Shown here piece by piece: positions 53,706 through 62,532 of a DNA stretch of 64,000 nt. The notes beneath the pieces were generated by a model. It saw only the letters and a list, made by a program, of their open reading frames with translations, did not search any database and had not been told where the DNA came from. This DNA is from Halocatena salina (GTDB lineage: Archaea; Halobacteriota; Halobacteria; Halobacteriales; Haloarculaceae), in NCBI RefSeq assembly GCF_023115355.1, contig NZ_CP096021.1, positions 351,307-415,306 on the forward strand, in the 5' to 3' direction. Position numbers and translations under genes: made by a program. Within the stretch, counting starts at the first letter, position 1; every line of letters begins with the position of its first letter.

Positions 53706-54641
53706 TCAGGCCTCCACCGTAGTTCTATCGAATGCTCGTTCCATCGTCTCTGCAACCTCCAAGAAGCGGTCCCGCTCAACCGCTTGATCGTTGTCGTCGT
53801 CCCACTCGTAGATGTCTTGACCGTTATCCCACGCTCGCTGGATTGCCACTCGAACAGGGAGCTTGAACATCGGGGTCATTGACGACCACTGTTTTTCGAA
53901 TACATCAATGAATTTTCGAGATTGCCCGTCATCACGGAACATGTTGGCGAGAAGGCCAACAAGGGCGATGTCGGTGTTTTGTCTGTCCTCAATCGATTCG
54001 AGCTGATCCCACAGCTCATCAAGTGCATCGCGTGACGTTGCTTGCGTTTGGGCTGATAGGAAGACGTTCTGTGCCGCGATGAACGCCGCGTCTGTCAGTA
54101 CCGAGAGGTCAGGGGGACAATCGATAAGTATGAAATCGTAGTCGTACGTCTCGGTCAACTCTTCAAGAGCATACTGCAACGCAAAGCGGGAATCGGCGTC
54201 ATCCATCCAATCCCGCGCTAGTCCCATATCTTTGTGACTGGGAACCAGATCGAAATTCAGATGATCGAACTGATCATCTGAAATGAGAATATCCGCGAGG
54301 GTGATGTCCTCTGTGCGAGGATTATCGACGAGGACATCTAAGAGATTCCCCTCATCCGTGACCAACAGGTTTGGAAGGTCGTTTTTCGGGTTCGATGGGT
54401 CCTCTCCATCACCGGGACCAAGACCAAGTCCCTTCGTCATGTCCCCTTGTGGGTCTATATCAATCGCGAGGACATCATGCCCATTTACCGCAAGTGCAGC
54501 AGCACTGTTGATGGTCCCAGTAGTCTTTCCAGTCCCTCCTTTTTGATTGCCAAATGCGATCGTTGGAATACCCGTTGAGGGATTAATCCCCCAACCATGT
54601 GGCTTTGAACCCATGCATGATTCATTGAATCCATAATTCAT
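53706..54641 (-). CDS. parA: ParA/Soj-family partition ATPase
   Basis: The 311-residue protein has the deviant Walker A of ParA (AFGNQKGGTGKTT), the second motif IDIDPQGDMTKGLGL and the Walker B-like FILIDCPPDLSVL. ParA forms ATP-dependent patches on the nucleoid that separate plasmid copies. An AT-rich box near 54676 fits the ATG at 54641; an alternative ATG at 54614 would put the GATTCATTGAATC repeat (54618-54632) just upstream as an operator. The gene lies two bases upstream of its presumed partner. Confidence 0.92.
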   Translation of the reverse strand: MNYGFNESCMGSKPHGWGINPSTGIPTIAFGNQKGGTGKTTGTINSAAALAVNGHDVLAIDIDPQGDMTKGLGLGPGDGEDPSNPKNDLPNLLVTDEGNLLDVLVDNPRTEDITLADILISDDQFDHLNFDLVPSHKDMGLARDWMDDADSRFALQYALEELTETYDYDFILIDCPPDLSVLTDAAFIAAQNVFLSAQTQATSRDALDELWDQLESIEDRQNTDIALVGLLANMFRDDGQSRKFIDVFEKQWSSMTPMFKLPVRVAIQRAWDNGQDIYEWDDDNDQAVERDRFLEVAETMERAFDRTTVEA

Positions 54642-54988
54642 AAAGACACGTCAGACGATTATTCCGGATGGATTAATAATGAAACAGCTAGTAGAGGTCT
54701 TTTACAGTACGAATACGTAAATCCATGACTCTTTGATTCATAAACTCTTAGAGTAAATGAATAAAGGAGTCTTGAAATCGAGGAACCATCGCCGATAGCC
54801 CGCACAACAATGATTCAAAGAATCCTCGAATACATGAATCAAAGAGTCGAAGAACTATTGAACAAATAGATTTTTGAATCATTACTTCATTGATTCAGCG
54901 ATTCCATACCTCAATGACCTAAAGAACCAAATATACTTGTTTCCTTCAATAATTCAAAGAAGTGTGGAATCTGTGAATCAATGATTCA
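54618..54988. repeat. Cluster of GATTCA/TGAATC elements upstream of parA
   Basis: At least six related elements occur here: tgattcattgaatcc (54618-54632, in the parA start region), an imperfect inverted pair ctttgattcataaactc / gagtaaatgaataaag (about 54731-54766), tgattcaaagaatc and tgaatcaaagagtc as near-direct repeats (about 54811-54848), tgaatcattacttcattgattca (about 54874-54897), and the perfect palindrome TGAATCAATGATTCA (54974-54988). Such clusters next to parA are typical of centromeres and of plasmid iterons. Confidence 0.65.
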
Positions 54989-55284
54989 GATAACAGAGTG
55001 GTATGATCGGCGGCACGAACAGCCTGCATTGCATCATCTACGAGAATCAACCAGCAGAATCACGACCACTATTCGAGACGGCCAACGAATGATCCTAGGA
55101 AGTCACGTTTTATACGCTGAAAAGCCGCTGCTCGATTGAGGACGGCGGTGTGATCTCCTCGGCTGGAGACGACAGCTGCTGTCCATTTGAGAGAATCAAC
55201 ACAGATCGCCGTGGCCAGATCGCCCGCGACAGACTCTTGTTCGCTGTACTGGCCGTTATATCCTTCGTTGTACTGTAAGAAACT
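54989..55284. other. 300-bp gap right of the partition repeats
   Basis: The sequence has no gene on either strand. No replication-initiator gene is present, so if this is part of a plasmid origin the Rep gene lies elsewhere. Confidence 0.4.
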
Positions 55285-55857
55285 TCAAAGAACACCGTAC
55301 ACTGACGCGAGAATGACTAGCATCGCCAGCAGACCGAGCACAAAAAACCCAATATTCGCGTACGGATTTGCCGCTGGTATATACGCGACGTTGTACTGGC
55401 GCTCTGAAAACGGACGGAACGGCTGCAAGCCCATTGGCGTGATGATATCCCCGAGGAGATGGGTCACAATTCCACCGGCCCCAACAGCGAACCCGATGAG
55501 AGCCATCGTTGGAGCGTCGTACATCAGCAGCCGATCCCCCCACCACGCGGCAGGCGTCTCAGCTGATGTCGCTGCAGTCGAGAGCCCTGTCGCAATCGGG
55601 GGGAGGATATACTCACCAGCAGCCCACCCTATACCCGCGCACACAGCGCCGACGAGAACCACTGCGACCAACGAGTGACTCGTCCCGCGGTGCTTGAGCC
55701 AACTGATTCCCTGGTCTTTGTCGGGGAGCCCCTGAATCACCAAGATCCCCGAGAGCAACAGCGCCAGAATCGGCCGATCGGGAAGTAACCCGTAGTACAT
55801 GGGGGCGAGGACCAGTAACCCGATCCCGAAGTGTCCTCGTTTGTACATCCTACTCAC
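55285..55857 (-). CDS. DUF457/YdjM-type membrane metal-dependent hydrolase
   Basis: The 190-residue protein has about four membrane segments and the conserved motif set of the family: LPDKDQ after the second segment, KHRGTSHSLVAVV, and THLLGDIITPMGLQPFRPFS. The His and Asp residues form the presumed metal site at the membrane surface. The cellular role of this family is not known; bacterial members are under SOS control. Several copies per genome are usual in haloarchaea. It is monocistronic. Confidence 0.88.
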   Translation of the reverse strand: MSRMYKRGHFGIGLLVLAPMYYGLLPDRPILALLLSGILVIQGLPDKDQGISWLKHRGTSHSLVAVVLVGAVCAGIGWAAGEYILPPIATGLSTAATSAETPAAWWGDRLLMYDAPTMALIGFAVGAGGIVTHLLGDIITPMGLQPFRPFSERQYNVAYIPAANPYANIGFFVLGLLAMLVILASVYGVL

Positions 55858-56118
55858 TCACCACGGTCATCACTCGAGTCCTGAAACGTAAACAACAGCT
55901 GCATTCGATCAGCGTCTTCGACTGGAAGGTGGTCAGCATGCCGTCACTGCCCTCGCTCAGTTCGGATGGACATATCACAGATAGCACAGCACACCATAAT
56001 GCGACTGCTCATCATTCAAACGCTCCTCCCGGACGTTGTGTCCATATCCAAACGAAGGTGATCCACAGCGACGGCTGCCGACGTAAGGTACCACGCAGCA
56101 ATCCGCCGGACGGAGACG

Positions 56119-56511
56119 TTATGGATCGTCATCCTCCACCCCATCAGCGACCGGGTGACGATCACCGGTCTCATAGACGGTCTCACCGACGGTGATCGGC
56201 GTGTCAAGTGCTTCACTCAATCGTTTGAACTGCTCAATGGCGAGATCATCACTCACTGGCCGTGGGTCATCAACGAGTTCGTACACGCCGCTTCCTTCAA
56301 TGTTCCGGGCATGCCCGTGTTCGGCTAGTCGGCCAAGTCGTCGGTTGGTGTACTGCCGGGAACCCTCCGCAACCGAGCGCTCGGATAACAGCGTCTGTGC
56401 CGAGAGTGGCGTTACCCGGCCATCGTACAGCAAATCGAGCAGTACTGCATCGAGACCGTTCAACTGCCGTGAGGCAAGCGTCATTGGTTGATTGCTAACA
56501 GCCATTTCCAA
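56119..56511 (-). CDS. Winged-helix regulator (phage-repressor-like)
   Basis: The 130-residue protein has a winged-helix domain (VLLDLLYDGRVTPLSAQTLL, RQYTNRRLGRLAEHGHARNI, then GSGVYELVDDP as the wing) in the first two thirds and an acidic tail. This layout is common in haloarchaeal regulators related to the phiH1 repressor. No divergent partner is present: the nearest gene upstream begins beyond 57.2 kb. Target unknown. Confidence 0.75.
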   Translation of the reverse strand: MEMAVSNQPMTLASRQLNGLDAVLLDLLYDGRVTPLSAQTLLSERSVAEGSRQYTNRRLGRLAEHGHARNIEGSGVYELVDDPRPVSDDLAIEQFKRLSEALDTPITVGETVYETGDRHPVADGVEDDDP

Positions 56512-56715
56512 TATATGTTACCATCTAAAACTACTTAGTCATCGCTACTAGAACTCTCTAATAGATATTTCTAATAGAAGATATTAGACACATTGCGTGT
56601 ATAGATGCAAGTAGAGGCACGGTACTCGGTGGGTTAGAATCGGGGAACCGGACCAGGATGTTCCAGCACCCCAACACTGGTTTCCTTGAGGGTTGACGAC
56701 GCAAATCGAGGATGG

Positions 56716-57027
56716 CCCTGATATCCACTCTTACTCCGGAGATCACCGACAAACAGACAGCGCGATCCAATCCCTGTTCAACCTAACGACACATCGACGA
56801 GAACTACTGAACAAGTTGCCCGTTTTCAGTTTTCACAGGCTATCTCACCTGTGAAGTCAGCGTTTGAGAAGTGGACGTTGTACTGTGGTCTCAATCAACA
56901 AACGAAGTGGAAGAACGGCCGATTATTGACTAAGGTTTGGGACATCCCTCGTTTCGATCGTACCTCCAGAGAAATACGAAACCAACTCAACTATTCCACT
57001 CGAAACCACATTGAAAAGTGGTCTTAG
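56716..57027 (+). pseudogene. Start-less protein fragment, family unknown
   Basis: Between a TGA at 56713 and TAG 57025-57027 a frame of about 103 codons is open with coding character (TTEQVARFQFSQAISPVKSA, FEKWTLYCGLNQQTKWKNGR, LLTKVWDIPRFDRTSREIRN) but has no early start codon. It reads like the C-terminal part of a larger protein whose beginning is lost. I do not recognise it. Confidence 0.4.
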
Positions 57028-57281
57028 ATTGTTGCGATGAGAATAGACTACTTTCACTCGTTCTGACGAGACAGTTCAGGGTAGGGACTGACTGCGAAGG
57101 ATGATTTCACCATGCATGTAGAATAAATCTCTCTATATACTACCCATTCGATCTACTGATTGAAATTTCTACTCAAAGAATATTATACAATATTATTTAT
57201 AGATACATGTAATATATTAATAGAGATTAATATATTAACATTATTCAAAGAGATTTTTATTTATGAAGAATATCATAGAAT
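57028..57281. other. AT-rich promoter region before the GMC oxidoreductase operon
   Basis: The last 150 bases are extremely AT-rich. An AT box near 57250-57258 lies about 27 nt before the ATG at 57282. No other feature is seen. Confidence 0.45.
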
Positions 57282-58226
57282 ATGGTACAGGAACACATCT
57301 CTCGTCGGTCGGTGTTACAGACGTTGGCCGTTGCTGGAGGGATCGGCTTCCCCCCAGCCTCAACACAAAAGATAAGAAGTGCGCCGTCAATCACCGATCC
57401 ACACACCCGAGTGACGTTTCGAGCGGTCGTTGACATGGTTGTGCCACGAACGCCGGCACTTCGATCGCTCGGTGAGGAGCACGTCCCTGGTGGACTCACA
57501 GCGAACATCGATGAGTATCTCATCAAATTTCTTAACAGCTTTGTCTCGTTTGGGTTGCCTCGGCTCGGGGAACTCGGTACGCTCCGACTCGCAGAGATCA
57601 TTGCAGTCGTTCTCGATCTAGGAGCGACGACGCTCATCGCACTGGGTGAGAACGAGAAGCCGCCAGAGCTGTCACGGGCCCTTGACTTACTCGATCTCGG
57701 GGGACTGTTGTCCGATCCGATCGAAGAGCTTTCTGAAGGGCCGTTCGCAAAGCTCTCACGGCAGGATCGGTTGCGTGCGATCCACGTGCTGGACACTGTC
57801 GAGTTCGATACCGCTGAGCTGCCGGAACCGCTGGTTGAAGGCGACGCCGGGATCATTGGACAGTTCGTGATCGGGTTCACGGAGGTGGGTTACTATGGCG
57901 AGTGGCAAGGCTATACGGACTTTACCGCTCCGCCCGATGAGCGCGGTTTTAGGAACGATCCGAGTGCCGTCCAGAGCTGGCGACAGACCGACTTTCCAGG
58001 GATCGCTGATGGTTACGCTGTTCTCCGTGGCTATTGGGGCACGCCCACAAGTCCGCTTGGGACCGGCCAGCTCTGGAAGACCATCGATAAGGTCGACAGT
58101 CCAGTCGAACTGAGGTTCGAACCGGGAAATTTCCGAGAGAACGATTACGACACTGACGGCTACGAGGAGATATATCCCGAACAAACCCGCAAGGAGGACT
58201 CCGGCACCGGGGAGGTGAGTGGCTGA
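57282..58226 (+). CDS. Tat-exported accessory subunit of a GMC oxidoreductase
   Basis: The 314-residue protein has a twin-arginine signal (ISRRSVLQTLAVAGGIGFPP). The body is helical (RVTFRAVVDMVVPRTPALRS; RQDRLRAIHVLDT) and the C-terminal half has GYYGEWQGYTDFTAPPDERG. This arrangement resembles the small subunit (gluconate 2-dehydrogenase subunit 3 type) that guides a folded flavoprotein through the Tat pathway. Its stop overlaps the GMC gene by one base. Lack of a Tat signal on the partner supports co-export of the complex. Confidence 0.75.
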   Translation: MVQEHISRRSVLQTLAVAGGIGFPPASTQKIRSAPSITDPHTRVTFRAVVDMVVPRTPALRSLGEEHVPGGLTANIDEYLIKFLNSFVSFGLPRLGELGTLRLAEIIAVVLDLGATTLIALGENEKPPELSRALDLLDLGGLLSDPIEELSEGPFAKLSRQDRLRAIHVLDTVEFDTAELPEPLVEGDAGIIGQFVIGFTEVGYYGEWQGYTDFTAPPDERGFRNDPSAVQSWRQTDFPGIADGYAVLRGYWGTPTSPLGTGQLWKTIDKVDSPVELRFEPGNFRENDYDTDGYEEIYPEQTRKEDSGTGEVSG

Positions 58227-59941
58227 TGGTTCAACAGGCGTACGACGTCGTAATCGTCGGTGCTGGTGCGGATGGTCCAGTCGCGGCGTGGCGGCTCGGC
58301 GAGGCGGGGCTTGACGTATTGTTGCTTGAAGCCGGACCATTCCACGGCAACGAGCAGTGGCCACATCCACATCAGGATGCCGGAGGTGATAGTTCCTCGT
58401 CAGTCGATGATCTCAGTGGAGAACTGCTTGACGAGCAGTTCACTAAGCGTGAGGTGGAAATGCTCGAGAAACTACTGTGGGGACCAGCTGACCACGAGCG
58501 TGGGAGCTGGCTCCGGAAATATCCTGGCGACGGGATCGTCATTCAAGCCGCTGGCGTCGGTGGGACATCGTTGATGTATGCAAGCAACTATCCCCGGGCG
58601 TATCCGGCCGCTATCGATGAACAGGTCCACTGGCCCGACGCGTTCAGCTACGCGGACCTGATCCCCTACTACAAACAGATCGAGGAGATGACCGATGTCG
58701 CCCCAGCACCAACTACTGCCACAGAGGAGCTGTTCTTCCGGGGTGCAGAAGCCGCCGGATGGGATCTCCTCGATGAAAAGAACATCACGAGTTCAGGGTA
58801 TCGGCCACAGCCAAACGCCATCCGCCAGCCGGATAGAAAACTCCACGTCTCCGAGGGGTATGAGGGACCATTCACTTATCCGGAGGTAACCGGTGACACT
58901 CTCGGACTTGCGGAAATTCTGGGCAGCCCCCATCCTATCGATGCCCCGTTCGAGGAGAAGGCAAAGCGCGCGAGCAACGTCGCTTTCGTCCCAGCTGCAC
59001 TCCGTTCGGGAGGCGTCACGATTCGCCCGAACGCCTTCGTCATTGACGTGCTGACAGAGACAACCCTCGGAGACACGCCAACTGTGACCGGGGTGAAGTT
59101 CCGTGACACGTGGTCGGGCGACATCCAGCGTGTGCGTGGCGAGGTGGTGGTGCTTGCAGCCGGTGCCATTGAGACGCCGCGGCTGTGGCATAATACGGGT
59201 TTGCCGGACAATGGATGGGTTGGTAGGGGGCTCACACACCACCTTCTTGACGGCATCATCGGCCTTTGGACCGAGGAGAGTCTCCAAAATCAGATCGGGA
59301 CATCAACAGTGGACCTGCATGCGGGACAAACCAGCGCAGCTCGATTCGACTACCCCGGTCTCGGGATGCTCCAACCGACAGGGACCCAGCCCGGCTTCGG
59401 GGCGTTCATCGGCTTTGGGGCGAGTCGGTCGGGGTTTGCGTTCATGAACGATTCCGCTGACGCGCCGTGGGACACGATGGGTCGAATCGCTGGCAAACGG
59501 CTCAAGCGACTACTCGCTAACTACCGCCGTATGCTCTCGTTGTTCATCCTCACTGATGACCGTCCGAAACAGCGCAACGGCGTTACAGTTGCCCCTGGTA
59601 TTACCGACGAGCACGGGCCGATTCCACTGATTAACTACGTCCCCAGCGAAGGGGCCATCAAACGCCGAGACAAGCTCGCAGAGATCGGTGCACGGATCCT
59701 ACGCGAAGCAGGCGCAGACCACATTCACCGATCCGATGCGCCGCCGATGGGGATCCATCTCCATTCGACGATGGCGATGGGAAAGGTCCTTGACACTGCC
59801 TGTGAGGCATACGATGTCGACCGACTGTTCGTCGCAGATCACAGTGCGCTGGCCAACGGTCTCGGTGGCGTGAATCCAACGAACACGGGACAAGCGCTCG
59901 CACTCCACACCGCAGATCGAATTATCGATCGGTATTTTTGA
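58226..59941 (+). CDS. GMC-family FAD oxidoreductase
   Basis: The 571-residue flavoprotein starts with the FAD-binding motif VIVGAGADGPVAAWRLGEAG and DVLLLEAGPF. Further landmarks are IQAAGVGGTSLMYASNYPRA, VVVLAAGAIETPRLWHNTGL, the active-site region MGIHLHSTMAMG, and FVADHSALANGLGGVNPTNT at the end, where Asn replaces the second catalytic His of many family members (NPTNT). GMC enzymes oxidise alcohols or sugars; pairing with a Tat subunit suggests an extracellular dehydrogenase feeding the respiratory chain. No cytochrome subunit is adjacent. Confidence 0.92.
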   Translation: MVQQAYDVVIVGAGADGPVAAWRLGEAGLDVLLLEAGPFHGNEQWPHPHQDAGGDSSSSVDDLSGELLDEQFTKREVEMLEKLLWGPADHERGSWLRKYPGDGIVIQAAGVGGTSLMYASNYPRAYPAAIDEQVHWPDAFSYADLIPYYKQIEEMTDVAPAPTTATEELFFRGAEAAGWDLLDEKNITSSGYRPQPNAIRQPDRKLHVSEGYEGPFTYPEVTGDTLGLAEILGSPHPIDAPFEEKAKRASNVAFVPAALRSGGVTIRPNAFVIDVLTETTLGDTPTVTGVKFRDTWSGDIQRVRGEVVVLAAGAIETPRLWHNTGLPDNGWVGRGLTHHLLDGIIGLWTEESLQNQIGTSTVDLHAGQTSAARFDYPGLGMLQPTGTQPGFGAFIGFGASRSGFAFMNDSADAPWDTMGRIAGKRLKRLLANYRRMLSLFILTDDRPKQRNGVTVAPGITDEHGPIPLINYVPSEGAIKRRDKLAEIGARILREAGADHIHRSDAPPMGIHLHSTMAMGKVLDTACEAYDVDRLFVADHSALANGLGGVNPTNTGQALALHTADRIIDRYF

Positions 59942-60191
59942 CGCTGCCTGGCATAGCAGCCTTTCACTGTCGTCCAACAACTAGCAATAAATGTGTATCT
60001 TATTATAAAAATAGATAAAATGTATCAATTGAAATAAAATAAACGAGGTCGATTCAGGATATAATGGTAATAGGAAATATAACATATGGGAATGTTTCTG
60101 CAGTAGTTCCGCAACTGCATCGCCTTTTCAGGACGTGCCTTGTTTCGTAGAGAGGCCCTGGCCAGCAACAAACGCGTTAAATCCGAAGGTC
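59942..60191. other. 250-bp AT-rich gap
   Basis: No gene is visible between the GMC gene and the fragment near the CRISPR array. Sequence at 59985-60090 is strongly AT-rich. Confidence 0.35.
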
Positions 60192-60434
60192 TCATTTCTC
60201 TGTGAGGTTTTCGAGTCGAAAGCGGATCTGTCGCTCCGTTTGAATGGGCCTCTCGTAGCCTTCGATCGAGTCGTGGTGGCGATACACAACGAAGCCAGCG
60301 TCGGCCCTCTCGTCGGGATGAAAGCTTGCCCTCGGCGACGAGTTCGTGTGACTCGGTCCATTCCCGTCGTGATCAAGGAAGAATTGCACTGCATCAGGTG
60401 GATAGCCAAGTATTATGCCGAGCCGTCGATCCAT
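60192..60434 (-). CDS. Hypothetical protein abutting the CRISPR array, possibly 5'-truncated
   Basis: The 80-residue frame (RRLGIILGYPPDAVQFFLDH ... SFHPDERADAGFVVYRHHDS ... TERQIRFRLENLTEK) has good coding character. Its ATG lies 13 bases from the terminal CRISPR repeat, with a stop codon just before it, so the original start may have been lost when the array or its neighbours rearranged. No family recognised. Confidence 0.5.
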   Translation of the reverse strand: MDRRLGIILGYPPDAVQFFLDHDGNGPSHTNSSPRASFHPDERADAGFVVYRHHDSIEGYERPIQTERQIRFRLENLTEK

Positions 60435-60447
60435 GTTCGGCGTCTAT

Positions 60448-60699
60448 GTTTCAATCCCGCATTGGGTTTCTAGGATGCTGTGACTCACCGATCTGGAGCT
60501 CGTCTTTCATATATGCACTGTTTCAATCCCGCATTGGGTTTCTAGGGTACTGTGACACGTTTTCAACCGAACACCCGAGACGGTGTCGAGAGTTTCAATC
60601 CCGCATTGGGTTTCTAGGGTACTGTGACCGTCTACAACGGCAACGAGACGATTTCACTCACCGTTTCAATCCCGCATTGGGTTTCTAGGGTACTGTGAC
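60448..60699 (-). CRISPR. Orphan CRISPR mini-array, four 37-nt repeats and three spacers
   Basis: Repeats lie at 60448-60484, 60520-60556, 60592-60628 and 60663-60699, with spacers of 35, 35 and 34 nt. Read rightward each begins GTTTCAATCCCGCATTGG and ends TACTGTGAC; read leftward the repeat ends in ATTGAAAC, the usual 8-nt crRNA handle of archaeal arrays, so transcription is leftward. The repeat at 60448 has two substitutions (gatg for ggta), as expected for the leader-distal end, which agrees. The array is short and has no cas genes anywhere in this window. It could be served by Cas proteins from elsewhere in the genome. Confidence 0.93.
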
Positions 60700-60830
60700 A
60701 GGGGGTGGAGATCCGGCGACAGTCCCCATAAACGTTTCTCCAGCCGTGAGCATTAGGGCCATCTTCGTGGACTCCCCCTGTACACGAATCTTATAAAGGT
60801 CCACGAAGCACCGCTCCGGAACGCCCATCC
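60700..60830 (-). promoter_or_regulatory. Probable CRISPR leader with inverted repeat
   Basis: The region right of the last repeat is where the leader should be. It contains a perfect 10-bp inverted repeat, cttcgtggac (60763-60772) and gtccacgaag (60799-60808), 26 bp apart. Inside the right part is ttataaag (60791-60798), which read leftward is a TATA-like box about 90 bp before the first repeat. The repeat could guide adaptation or regulate transcription; both are inference. Confidence 0.45.
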
Positions 60831-61367
60831 TCGTGTACTACAATGGGCTAGCATCGGTCCTAAGGATTCCGCACATTAGCACAAGCACCCGCTCATTGCC
60901 GATGACGAACTCCACAGGTCGCTCGGCAGGTGGGTGGCGTCGAGCAGCGCCTCGATCGCAGCGATTTTACTCGGTGAGTGATGTGGTGTTCTATCGACCG
61001 TGGCGTTCTGATGTCGTATATCCCTGTAATCTCCGACATCGAGCTGGGTTTCGACTAGCTTTGAGAACTCAACTTGGGTGTTTTCGGTACCTATTCGAGT
61101 CGCACACGTCACAGAATGTCGCCTTCCTGACCAAGGCGATACGACTGTAGTGTTACCAATCAATAGTGTTCTTCGAGATGAATCCTCCCTCAGCACATCC
61201 TCTGGTGAATTGATTCGATAACCACATTCATATGGCGTCAGCGTCTATCCATGTGTACTAATGGAGTTTGACGAATTCAAGCAAATCCTTGAAGAGCAGA
61301 TGGGAGAACGCTCCCAACTCAGCAAGGACTCGCATGAAATCGGGCGCAAACTCGCTCATCTCCCCGA
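60831..61367. other. 540-bp region without a recognised gene
   Basis: A leftward frame of 106 codons (60876-61196) and a rightward one of similar size exist, neither with recognisable motifs. I looked for cas6, cas1 or cas2 signatures and saw none. Confidence 0.35.
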
Positions 61368-62251
61368 TTAGCTACTTTTTCCTCGTAACCGATCAACGAA
61401 CGCTCGTTTTCCATCGTCCGTTTCTTCCAGCAAGTGAGTGGCGTCAGCTTCTTCTAAAGCTGTCTCAACGAATTCACGGGTTCGATCGAGGTGACAATCC
61501 GTGTAGTAGCTCCGGTGATCATCTCGGTCTACGTCGATCTCTGCGAGAGTAATCTGGATTCCTTCTTTGCGCTCAGCGCATTCGTACCCGTCTGCCGCGC
61601 CCACATCAACAATGGAAGCTGATTTCGAAGTGTGAGGATACGTTTTGAATCGTAAATGAACTCCCGCGCCCACTGGTACCACTGGCCTTCTTCACCGGTG
61701 TCCGGCATCGTGAAGCCCTCATCGTAGGAGGTGAGATACCGGTCAAGCAGTCCGATTCCAGTCCGGTGGTTCGTGTTTGGCATCGGATGGGCGAGAATGA
61801 AGTACGAGAGCAACTCTGTACCCACGTCGGGAACCAGTTGTCGCCACTCAACCCGATTCAGAATACCAGGGATCTTCTCCAAGTCCATCGTCTTGTACAT
61901 GGAAAACTCTGCACCCTGTTTTTCTTTCTCTGTAAGGATTCCATCGAAAATATCGATAATGGCGAAGAGAATCTGCTTATCTCCTCCAGAGAACTCCGCA
62001 TCAAACCACTCAATGACGTCCTCTTGCGTCTCGAACGCGGGGTACGCAGTCTCGAAGAGCGGCCTAGTGTACAGAAGGTGAACCATTCCTCCGCTGAGTG
62101 ATTCATCAGCGATCGCCATCTCTACGTCGGACTCCTCTGATAGTTGAGACGCCTTCTTAGATCGATCCTGCTTGTCGTCGCTGATGAATCTGAGAGAGAA
62201 TCGATTATCATCTGGGTGGTGCAGCTGCAGCACCGACGGATTATCGGTCAT
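61368..62251 (-). pseudogene. Frameshifted Fic-like protein gene
   Basis: The first 220 codons (from 62251) read TDNPSVLQLHHPDD ... ELLSYFILAHPMPNTNHRTG ... REFIYDSKRILTLRNQL; after about 61588 homology continues in another frame as GYECAERKEGIQITLAEIDV ... DDGKRAFVDRLRGKSS, ending at 61368. One missing base in acgggtacg joins them. The motif at residues 155-164 parallels the Fic signature HxFx(D/E)GNGRT: His, Asn and Arg are kept, but the acidic and Gly positions are changed. Fic proteins transfer AMP or other groups to targets and often act as toxins. A sequencing error cannot be excluded. Confidence 0.55.
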
Positions 62252-62392
62252 ATCGGTTCATAAGGCGACGGTGCTCATCGAGCTAATGATGTTCTCCTCG
62301 GTGGGGGTTGCGAGATAGGTTTCGAGTGTCGATGAGCAGCTCATCTCGATCGATGTCCTTGTGCTGGACGAGGACGATGGTCTCTCAGATGT

Positions 62393-62532
62393 GTGGTGAG
62401 TGGGAGTTCGATGAATCGCCATCGGTGGGGCATCGAGAACGGCTTCAAGAAACTCAAACACGTCATAGTTAGAACGACCTCCACCGAGCGCGAGTATCGA
62501 TGCTCGCTTGAGTTCGTCCGTGTCGACATCGA
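62393..62532 (+). pseudogene. C-terminal transposase fragment
   Basis: The frame gives NRHRWGIENGFKKLKHVIVR then TTSTEREYR, which matches the C-terminal block (RWxIENxFKxLK...TTS) of haloarchaeal DDE transposases. Catalytic residues and the rest of the gene are missing, and the frame runs into a degenerate CRISPR repeat. The opposite strand also has an open frame (LDVDTDELKRASILALGGGR), so the call is by motif recognition. Confidence 0.5.

Noticed and set aside
57160..57375. 71-codon frame over the GMC operon promoter
   Set aside because: It is an AT-rich frame overlapping the start of a well-supported Tat-signal protein in another frame.
60326..60688. Rightward frame through the CRISPR array encoding a repeated peptide
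   Set aside because: The repeated peptide is only the translation of the CRISPR repeats.
60831..61260. Possible cas gene remnant next to the array
   Set aside because: I looked for Cas1, Cas2, Cas4 and Cas6 signatures in all frames and saw none.
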